DNA from: Terriglobales bacterium
Lineage (GTDB): Bacteria > Acidobacteriota > Terriglobia > Terriglobales > Acidobacteriaceae
Direction of reading: 5' to 3'
Assembly (NCBI GenBank): GCA_015655585.1
Contig: JAATEV010000032.1
Coordinates: 1 to 64,000 of the forward strand
Length of the DNA stretch: 64,000 nt
This document shows, piece by piece, positions 37,091 to 43,475 of the stretch; position 1 is the stretch's first letter; each line of letters starts with the position of its first letter. The notes under the pieces are model-generated. The model had not been told where the DNA came from and searched no databases. It worked only from the letters and a program-made list of their open reading frames with translations. A program made the translations under genes and the position numbers.

Positions 37091-38161
37091 ATGACATTTT
37101 CCTTCAAGCCAATTCGCCCTCTTACTGCCCTCTGCGGAGTGCTTCTGCTTGGCATCAATTTATCAACTAGTTCCCAGAGTGCAGCGCAGCACATAGCACC
37201 GCAAAGCAAACTCGCAAAGAAGCCGCTCTTCCGAGATCCCATCCACGACGGTGCTGCCGACCCGACTCTCATTTGGAATCGCAGCACGCACGAGTGGTGG
37301 ATGTTCTATACCAACCGGCGCGCCGATATCCCCACCGATCCGGCGAATCCCAAGGACGTCGCCTGGGTTCATGGGACCCGCATCGGGATTGCTATTTCAA
37401 AGGATCATGGAGCGAGTTGGACATATCGCGGCATGGCGAATATTCCTTACGGAAAGCCCGACTACACACAGTGGGCTCCAGACATCGTCTATTGGAAGAG
37501 CAGCTATCACATGTTTCTCGTGATTGTTCCTGGAACCTTCCATAACTGGAATGCTCCGCGCGAGATCATCCATCTCACGAGTCCAGACCTGTTGCACTGG
37601 AAGTATGTATCCAAACTGGAGACAGGATCAGACAGAATCATTGACCCTTCCCTCTTCCCCAAGCCGGATGGAGGATGGCGCGTCTGGTACAAGGACGAGC
37701 GCGATCATAGCCACATCCACTTCTCCGACAGCACGGACCTGGTCCATTGGAGCGGAGATACCGCAGCAATCACGGACCGCAGCAGCGAGGCTCCGAAGGT
37801 CTTCCACTGGAAAGGACAGTACTGGATGATTACCGACGCCTGGAACGGCCTGGGCGTGTACCACTCGAACGATTTATTGCATTGGACAGTACAGCCAGAG
37901 AATCTATTGGCCGAGCCCGGAAAGACCCCTACCGACAGAAGCAAAGGACACCATTGCGATGTGATTGTGAACGGCGATCATGCGTTCATCTTTTATTTCA
38001 CGCATCAGGGCGAAGACGATCTCGATCCCAAGCTGACAAACTCTTCACGCCGAACAGTCCTTCAGGTTGCCGAGTTGAAGATCATCGATGGAAAGCTGGT
38101 GGCGGAGCGTGATCAACCTACCTATGTGGATCTTGGAATAGGACAGAGCAGCGGGAACTAG
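37091..38161 (+). CDS. Exported five-bladed-propeller glycoside hydrolase (GH43/GH117-like)
   Basis: 356-aa protein. The ATG at 37091 follows TGAGG and gives a signal peptide (PLTALCGVLLLGINLSTSSQ). Repeated blade motifs are clear: DGAADPTLIWN, WAPDIVYWKSSYHMF, IIDPSLFPKPDGGWRVWYKD, EAPKVFHWKGQYWMITDAW, HHCDVIVNGDHAFIFYF. The arrangement suits GH43/GH117 or GH32-like clans. Its stop codon shares bases with the convergent IclR stop. Likely part of side-chain removal; exact activity unknown. Confidence 0.78.
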   Translation: MTFSFKPIRPLTALCGVLLLGINLSTSSQSAAQHIAPQSKLAKKPLFRDPIHDGAADPTLIWNRSTHEWWMFYTNRRADIPTDPANPKDVAWVHGTRIGIAISKDHGASWTYRGMANIPYGKPDYTQWAPDIVYWKSSYHMFLVIVPGTFHNWNAPREIIHLTSPDLLHWKYVSKLETGSDRIIDPSLFPKPDGGWRVWYKDERDHSHIHFSDSTDLVHWSGDTAAITDRSSEAPKVFHWKGQYWMITDAWNGLGVYHSNDLLHWTVQPENLLAEPGKTPTDRSKGHHCDVIVNGDHAFIFYFTHQGEDDLDPKLTNSSRRTVLQVAELKIIDGKLVAERDQPTYVDLGIGQSSGN

Positions 38162-39033
38162 CCTTCCGCAAGCGATTTTGCCAGTTGGTCGGCTGCGCTG
38201 CGCAGAGCGGCTACGATATCGGCCTCGTGCCTGGCATCTCGAATACGAACCTTCGGCATCGAAACGCTGATGGCGAGCGAGACAGTTCCTGCTGCTCCCA
38301 AAACAGGGACAGAGAAGCAGACGCCGCCAATATCGCACTCTTCACGATCGACCGCATAGCTTTGACTGCGTATTGCTTCGTATTCACGATTGAGCTGCTT
38401 CTGGTCCGTAATCGTGTGCTCTGTAAAGCGGTAGATCTTGAAACTTCGCAGCAGGTGTCCTCTCTGTTCATCGGACTGGAAGGCGGTAATCAATTTCCCC
38501 AGAGAACTGGCATTAGGCGGCAGTATGTGCCCGACAACATTGCTCATGCGGATGACCTGAGGGCTCTCGACCACGGCAATCACCTCAATACGATTGCTGA
38601 AGAGCATGGCAAGCGTAGCCGTCTCGGAGAGCTCACAACTGAGTGCATAGAGGACCGGCTGACCAAGCCGCACCGTCTTGTCGACGAGGTAAGCCGGGGT
38701 AATGGCACGAGCGCCGGGCGCGAGCCGATACTGGCCACGTCCATCGAGAGCAATATATCCGCTGACTTCGAGGGTCTTCAACAGACGAAAGGCGGAAGTC
38801 TTTGAAAGTTTGATCTTGCTTGCAATCTCGTTGAGCGCCAACGGCGAAGAACTGACCTGAAGAAGTTCGAGAACCTCCAGCGCTTTGCTTACGGCACGAG
38901 AAAAGTATTGGTCCTTTCCTTCGTCTTCATTTTTCGCCGTCCCGATTGACTTGGATGGCCTGGAGTTCGACGGCCGTTCCGTTTTGCGAACAGATTTCTT
39001 CATCCTATGCCTCGGGTTCAGAAACCGGCTCAT
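38158..39033 (-). CDS. IclR-family transcriptional regulator
   Basis: 291-aa regulator. An N-terminal winged helix-turn-helix (about 45-100: AVSKALEVLELLQ, LNEIASKIKLSKTSAFRLLKTL) is followed by an IclR effector domain (VGHILPPNASSLGKLITA, REECDIGGVCFSVPVL). A basic, disordered N-terminal tail of about 40 residues is unusual; an internal ATG at 39003 is an alternative start. The gene is convergent with the arabinosidase operon. It probably senses a sugar acid or keto-deoxy acid and binds the 16-bp boxes at 29032 and 30543. That pairing is an inference from family and site type. Confidence 0.9.
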   Translation of the reverse strand: MSRFLNPRHRMKKSVRKTERPSNSRPSKSIGTAKNEDEGKDQYFSRAVSKALEVLELLQVSSSPLALNEIASKIKLSKTSAFRLLKTLEVSGYIALDGRGQYRLAPGARAITPAYLVDKTVRLGQPVLYALSCELSETATLAMLFSNRIEVIAVVESPQVIRMSNVVGHILPPNASSLGKLITAFQSDEQRGHLLRSFKIYRFTEHTITDQKQLNREYEAIRSQSYAVDREECDIGGVCFSVPVLGAAGTVSLAISVSMPKVRIRDARHEADIVAALRSAADQLAKSLAEG

Positions 39034-39335
39034 CGACCGGCACGTAAACCGCTTTGATTCTGACTATAGCTAAAAATTCGACGAATCGGTTCGGCAGAAC
39101 ACCAGAGTTCTGATTCGGAATGAGCTATGGGTTGCGGTAAGTCTATTTATCGCCGCATCCTGCAGATTACAGTAGCGTAAATCCGATGCTGAAGATAGCA
39201 CCGTTTCAGACCTCAAGATCATCTGGCAGAGATACTGCCCGCAGTTCTTCGGCTGGACTGAGTGGTCAGACCGAGACACTCCCACACGCCGCAGCATTTT
39301 TGTGAAAGATTTCGCTTGCTCTATATGATTGCTCT
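39034..39335. other. 302-bp divergent gap between iclR and ogt
   Basis: No gene seen. It contains a palindrome CAGAAC-ACCAGA-GTTCTG (39095-39112), an 11-bp palindrome ATTCGACGAAT (39076-39086) just upstream of the iclR start, and a sigma-70-like promoter facing ogt (39300-39329). The two palindromes are candidate regulatory sites of unknown factor. Confidence 0.4.
39300..39329 (+). promoter_or_regulatory. Putative leaderless promoter of ogt
   Basis: TTGTGA (39300-39305), an 18-base spacer, then TATGAT (39324-39329). Transcription would start about seven bases later, at or next to the A of the ogt ATG (39336). No Shine-Dalgarno sequence precedes that ATG, consistent with a leaderless mRNA. 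Confidence 0.45.
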
Positions 39336-39836
39336 ATGGACTTAGCCTATAAGTTCGTAGATTCTCCCGTCGGAAAACTCAAGCTCGTCGCTGGCAGTAA
39401 GGGGCTTGTGGCTGTTCTTTGGGAGAACGACGACCCTCGACGCGTTCGACTAGAAGGACTCTCCGAAGAACCGCTTCATCCTCTGCTGGTTCAAACAGCG
39501 CAACAACTCACAGATTATTTCTCCGGGAGGAGGGACGAATTCTCCATACCACTCGACATGCGGGGAACGAGTTTTCAGAAGCAGGTGTGGGAAGCCTTGT
39601 TGACAATTCCGTTTGGAGAGACGCGCACCTACGGAGAGATCGCCAGGCAACTCGGCAACCCTGCGTCCACACGCGCAGTGGGAGCGGCTAACGGGCGGAA
39701 TCCGGTTTCCATTCTTGTTCCATGCCATCGAGTCGTTGGAACCAACGGCAAATTGACGGGCTTCGCTGGCGGTCTTGAAGCAAAGGCGTATCTGCTCAAA
39801 CTGGAAGCATTCGAGAATAATGTGTTTGCGTTTTGA
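39336..39836 (+). CDS. ogt: Methylated-DNA-[protein]-cysteine S-methyltransferase
   Basis: 166-aa suicide repair protein that removes O6-alkyl groups from guanine. The active-site motif VPCHRVVG (Cys130) and the helix-turn-helix DNA-binding segment before it (GETRTYGEIARQLG, RAVGAANGRNP) are intact, and the N-terminal methyltransferase-like domain is present. The length is that of Ogt rather than the Ada fusion. No ribosome site precedes the ATG. It is followed after 32 bases by an alkyltransferase-like gene. Confidence 0.94.
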   Translation: MDLAYKFVDSPVGKLKLVAGSKGLVAVLWENDDPRRVRLEGLSEEPLHPLLVQTAQQLTDYFSGRRDEFSIPLDMRGTSFQKQVWEALLTIPFGETRTYGEIARQLGNPASTRAVGAANGRNPVSILVPCHRVVGTNGKLTGFAGGLEAKAYLLKLEAFENNVFAF

Positions 39837-39868
39837 AATGGACAACTAAACGTTGACGAGCACCATTT

Positions 39869-40282
39869 ATGCCGAAACAAAAAACATCCCGTAAAAGCTT
39901 CGTTCCTGACCAACTCTCGGCTGCCCAGGCAAAGCGCAGACTGTTGCGAGATGCCCTGCGGCCTAACGAACTGCGCGACCTGGCATTTCGGCGCATGATT
40001 CTTTCCATTCCACCCGGAAAGGTGAGCACCTACGGTGGAGTTGCAGCGGCTGCAGGATATCCGCGCTACCACCGTGCCGTTGCCAAGTTGTTACGCGCTG
40101 ACCCCGTGGACCAGTTGCCGTGGCATCGCGTGGTAGGCGCTGGCGGCGAGATAAAACTGCGTGGCGCTGCGGAACATGAGCAGCGGGCCCGTCTGACATT
40201 GGAAGGAGTTCGGTTCGCAGGGAAACGGATAGATATGGAGAGGTTTGAGCACTCGCTGAAGCCGTGGGAGGTCTATGAATGA
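39869..40282 (+). CDS. Alkyltransferase-like (ATL) DNA-binding protein, MGMT family
   Basis: 137-aa protein with the MGMT DNA-binding domain (FRRMILSIPPGKVSTYGGVAAAAG, RAVAKLLRADP) but with PWHR (84-87) in place of PCHR, so the acceptor Cys is replaced by Trp85. Such ATL proteins bind O6-alkylguanine without repairing it and flag it for nucleotide-excision repair. The N-terminus has an extra basic segment of about 35 residues. It sits in tandem with an active Ogt. Its stop overlaps the start of the nitronate-monooxygenase fragment. Confidence 0.9.
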   Translation: MPKQKTSRKSFVPDQLSAAQAKRRLLRDALRPNELRDLAFRRMILSIPPGKVSTYGGVAAAAGYPRYHRAVAKLLRADPVDQLPWHRVVGAGGEIKLRGAAEHEQRARLTLEGVRFAGKRIDMERFEHSLKPWEVYE

Positions 40283-40404
40283 GTGCCTCGCAATCGATGA
40301 ATTCGTTTCAGCACTTCATCGATCGGTTCAGAATGCAATCCCCCATTGTTCAGGCTCCGATGGCTGGCGTATCTGGTTGCATACGGATGCCGCAAAACGA
40401 TTGA
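40279..40404 (+). pseudogene. N-terminal fragment of nitronate monooxygenase
   Basis: A 41-codon frame that starts four bases before the end of the ATL gene (ATGA overlap) encodes FIDRFRMQSPIVQAPMAG, the conserved FMN-binding N-terminus of nitronate monooxygenase/2-nitropropane dioxygenase. It loses similarity after MAGVSG and stops at 40404. The remaining 270 or so residues are absent; about 100 bases later the convergent eCIS gene block ends. I read it as a truncated gene at the edge of the eCIS block. Confidence 0.55.
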
Positions 40405-40503
40405 ATGCCCTTGCGGCAAGGGCTCGTTCGACTGCTCGTTGCGGAGTCGCGCTCTGCTGCGCCATGAAAAATGATCCGCGCACAGTGGCTTTTACGCGTT
40501 CTT

Positions 40504-42507
40504 CTACGCCATAGTAGGCAAACGTGTTCGTGGCGGCCTTGGCGCGTCAAAGCTGGATGTGCTGATCGTACCGTTGAGACAGCAGTATGGGTTGTGATCC
40601 AGTACCGAAAGCTCAATGCAGTAATCGTCTTTTGGCAGATGCCGCCAGGTGAGGGTAATGTGTTTTCCGCTTGGCACGCTGACGGTCTTGATGTCTGTGT
40701 CCGAGAAGAAACCCTTTCGCTTCAGCGTAACGAAGTAGTTATCCGACGCACAGGAAGAGCCGCTACCCTGCATCTGCCATTCGCCGGAGAGCGAGACCCG
40801 CAGCCCTCCGTTATCTACAGTGAAATAGCGATGGCACGGCAGCACGTTGTGGCAGATGCTCATCGTGCTATCAAAGAGTTTTGCCTTGCCGGGCAGCGGA
40901 GCAACGGTCTTGGCCTTCAGAGTCGGCGGACACGCTGGTGGAGTACGTTTCGAGGAAAACGTCCAGGGCGTATGGTCCAGAGGAGGCCCCTTGGCTCCAT
41001 TCTTTCCCAGAAGACCATATGTAACTGTCACCTTTTTGGCGAAGAACTCGTTGCCGGGGAAATACTCATCCACCTTAGACTCGAACCACAGAACCTGATT
41101 GAGATCGTAGACACGCATGATTGCGTGGCGCTCCACCTGCGCGTTCATGTTCGTGTTCATATCGACATCGCCGATGATGATGTTCCAGCGTGTATTTCCG
41201 GGACCGTGCAGACTTCGTCCGCCGGTGCGTCGGGTCTCGCCGTGCAGCATGTGCATGGGGTACCAGATGCGTCGCTGCTTTGCGGCGCGTATGCATTTAA
41301 ACTGCGCTTTGTAGGGGGTCTCTCTAGCCTGCGAACCTCGGGTATTTCCCGGGCAGCGCGTCAGTGGCGAGGCCGTCACGGTCCCGGCCTGTCCCTGGGA
41401 ACCCAACGAACTTGAGACGAAGGTGGCGGGTAGTTTGTTTGATCCGCAGAGATCGTCCTTCTTGTCCTTATCCTTGTCTTTTCCCGTATCCGGCGCGGGG
41501 ACTACAGGTGGCACGGGATCGACATCCGGAGTGGTTTCGGTGCTCGATTGAGGATCGGCCTGTGGAGCTTGTTCCGGCGTTTCTTCTGGTGTCTCTCCCA
41601 TCTCGGGGTCCATCTCCGGAGCATCATCCATCTCAGGGGCCTCATCCATATCCGGAGCCTCGTCCATCTCTGGCGCTTCGTCCATCTCCGGCATCTCTTC
41701 AATATCCATCTCAGGCTCGCCGAACTCCTCGAAGCCCCCAGGCGGCTCGATGAAAGGCTCTTCGGGGATTGGAATCATCTCCTGCCGTTGCACCGTTGCC
41801 GTACCACCTGGAGAGATCGGTCCATGATTGCCGAATGCGCGTCCGCCTGCTGTCGAAGGATGCTTCTCCAGAGGATTGCTGTGGCCTTGTTGAATGACAT
41901 GGGTAAGCTCATGCGCCAGCAGATTTTTTCCTTCGGCAGTAGACGGGCGATAAGAGCCGGAGCCGAAGACGATGTGATTTCTTACGGTGTAGGCAACCGC
42001 GTTGACTGCCGTCGCCGAGCGGGCTGCGGCTCCATCCGCATGGATGCGGACGTTGCCGAAGTTGAAGCCGAAGCGGCCTTCGAAGTCTGTGCGCGTGCTG
42101 TCGCGCATGGGTTCTCCTGAGGAACTGAGCGCGGAACCAACTACGGAATCAATTGACGATGCATCGTGTTCCCTGCCACCGGGGATAGCCTTGCGATGTA
42201 CCTTCTGCTTCTCCTCCTCTTCTTCCTTGCTACATGCAGCGCACTTTCTCATCAGCGGCTGCTCTTCTTTCTCTTCCTGAGCGCAGGCCGCGCATTTTCT
42301 CTGAATCCGAGGCGCGGGAGCCGCGTGAACGCCGGTGGGCTGCTGCCTCATCACCTCGTTGGCGACGCGGTCGGCTTCGTGCTCAAGCGGGTCATCCACA
42401 GAGCCGATCCTGAGCGTGGAAGGAGGTGGAGTGCGTGCGACGAGGCTGTGCTGAGGTGGAGTATGTTTTGCGTGCGGTGAGGGTCTTGTGACTTTCCCGG
42501 CTAGCAT
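40504..42507 (-). CDS. DUF4157 (eCIS core) protein with HELTH motif and nuclease-like C-terminal motif; putative eCIS effector
   Basis: 667-aa protein. The ATG at 42507 is used: a longer frame would run into the neighbouring gene, and GGAG lies nine bases before this codon. Two CAAC motifs (72-75, 89-92) flank Glu-rich segments. DUF4157 spans about 144-207 (FGFNFGNVRIHADGAAAR; AHELTHVIQQ with H199-E200-H203, a zincin-like motif). An acidic linker with five 18-bp repeats follows, then KDKDKDKKDD. Residues about 405-470 carry HMLHG...SLHGPGNTRWN and MN..MN, resembling a putative nuclease-like toxin module seen at the end of other DUF4157 proteins. The last 120 residues are unrecognised. Last gene of the eCIS block. 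Confidence 0.85.
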   Translation of the reverse strand: MLAGKVTRPSPHAKHTPPQHSLVARTPPPSTLRIGSVDDPLEHEADRVANEVMRQQPTGVHAAPAPRIQRKCAACAQEEKEEQPLMRKCAACSKEEEEEKQKVHRKAIPGGREHDASSIDSVVGSALSSSGEPMRDSTRTDFEGRFGFNFGNVRIHADGAAARSATAVNAVAYTVRNHIVFGSGSYRPSTAEGKNLLAHELTHVIQQGHSNPLEKHPSTAGGRAFGNHGPISPGGTATVQRQEMIPIPEEPFIEPPGGFEEFGEPEMDIEEMPEMDEAPEMDEAPDMDEAPEMDDAPEMDPEMGETPEETPEQAPQADPQSSTETTPDVDPVPPVVPAPDTGKDKDKDKKDDLCGSNKLPATFVSSSLGSQGQAGTVTASPLTRCPGNTRGSQARETPYKAQFKCIRAAKQRRIWYPMHMLHGETRRTGGRSLHGPGNTRWNIIIGDVDMNTNMNAQVERHAIMRVYDLNQVLWFESKVDEYFPGNEFFAKKVTVTYGLLGKNGAKGPPLDHTPWTFSSKRTPPACPPTLKAKTVAPLPGKAKLFDSTMSICHNVLPCHRYFTVDNGGLRVSLSGEWQMQGSGSSCASDNYFVTLKRKGFFSDTDIKTVSVPSGKHITLTWRHLPKDDYCIELSVLDHNPYCCLNGTISTSSFDAPRPPRTRLPTMA
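41611..41700 (-). repeat. Five 18-bp tandem repeats coding an acidic linker
   Basis: Five imperfect copies of an 18-base unit (first copy CATCTCCGGAGCATCATC on the plus strand) encode hexapeptides of the type MDEAPE in the DUF4157 protein. They form a flexible acidic linker between the metallopeptidase-like domain and the C-terminal region; the copy number may vary. Confidence 0.85.
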
Positions 42508-42535
42508 AGTTTGCTCCGTTCCGAGTGCATAATCC

Positions 42536-43456
42536 CTAGTAACTACTGAAGAGTTGGTGACGGCTGAGTTGGAGGCAGTGGCGATAGAAGCTGGCGTCTT
42601 CCTGCTCGGTGCGCTGTTCGAGACGGCGAGAGACGGCCGGGTCGCGCTTGGCTGATCCGAGCAGATGAGTGAAACCTGCACGGGCGGCAGCGGCCTGATT
42701 GTAGGCTTCGCCGAAGGTCGGGAACAGATAGCGCATGTGCATTCCGCGGAAGGGCGACTGCGGATGCGAGCGGTGAAACTGAAAGCAGGCGTCGAGCAGA
42801 AACTGCTCCACAATCATCATGAAGCCGCTCAGGTCAGTGAACTCCGCCCAGGCCGGAGCATGGGCAAGGTTGAGCATGAGATCGAGCGAGAGGCTGGCGT
42901 AATACTGGATGAAGTCGACGCGATTGGCTCCCATGATGCCGCAGTTCGCCTCGCGGAAATTATGAGGAGAACGAGAGCGCACCCACTCCCACTCCATCGG
43001 CAGTTCGAGGCCGTGGCTGAGGAAGGCGCGTTCGACCTGCTCCGGTCCGCACCATGTATCGAGCGGCGGATGCTCCTCCGGACACTGGGCAAAGACCGGC
43101 GCGGACAACATGCTGGCCGGAAGCGGCTTCCAGAGAAAGACGTCCGTATCAAGATGCACGAACGGATGCTGCTGCAGGCGGTAAGCCACGACCTTGCTGA
43201 GAGACCACCAGTCCGGATTGCACTGGCGGTATGCGTCGAGCTCGGTGGATACATGCGTGAACGAGAGGCCGAGAGCATCCACCAGCATGGCCTTTCCCGG
43301 TGTGTCGGTGACGAGCATGGTCTCCGGAAAGTGCCTGCGCGCGAGCCGCAGGCTCAACCCCCAGGCGAGCAGGTGATGGAGAGGGTCGGACCAGGCAAGA
43401 CCCTGCCTGCCGCGAATCTGAGACGGCTTGCTCCAGAAGGACCAGACAGCACGCAT
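42536..43456 (-). CDS. GT-A-like glycosyltransferase-related protein (DUF6734-like) within eCIS block
   Basis: 306-aa soluble protein with no signal peptide. An early segment MLVTDTPGKAMLVDALGL and the motif VHLDTDVFLWKPLP (D103-T-D105) match a GT-A fold with a metal-binding DxD. The sequence EANCGIMGANRVDFIQYYA resembles the region after DxD in polypeptide-glycosyltransferase-like families. It lies between DUF6519 and DUF4157 genes, with gaps of 19 and 28 bases. It could modify a particle component or be an injected glycosylating effector; neither is shown. Confidence 0.65.
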   Translation of the reverse strand: MRAVWSFWSKPSQIRGRQGLAWSDPLHHLLAWGLSLRLARRHFPETMLVTDTPGKAMLVDALGLSFTHVSTELDAYRQCNPDWWSLSKVVAYRLQQHPFVHLDTDVFLWKPLPASMLSAPVFAQCPEEHPPLDTWCGPEQVERAFLSHGLELPMEWEWVRSRSPHNFREANCGIMGANRVDFIQYYASLSLDLMLNLAHAPAWAEFTDLSGFMMIVEQFLLDACFQFHRSHPQSPFRGMHMRYLFPTFGEAYNQAAAARAGFTHLLGSAKRDPAVSRRLEQRTEQEDASFYRHCLQLSRHQLFSSY

Positions 43457-43475
43457 GGAGGGATTGCTCCTTTCC

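Noticed and set aside
39095-39112. CAGAAC-N6-GTTCTG palindrome as a possible SOS (LexA-like) box for ogt
   Set aside because: It is about 220 bases from the ogt start and its spacing does not match a LexA box known to me; kept only as an unexplained palindrome.
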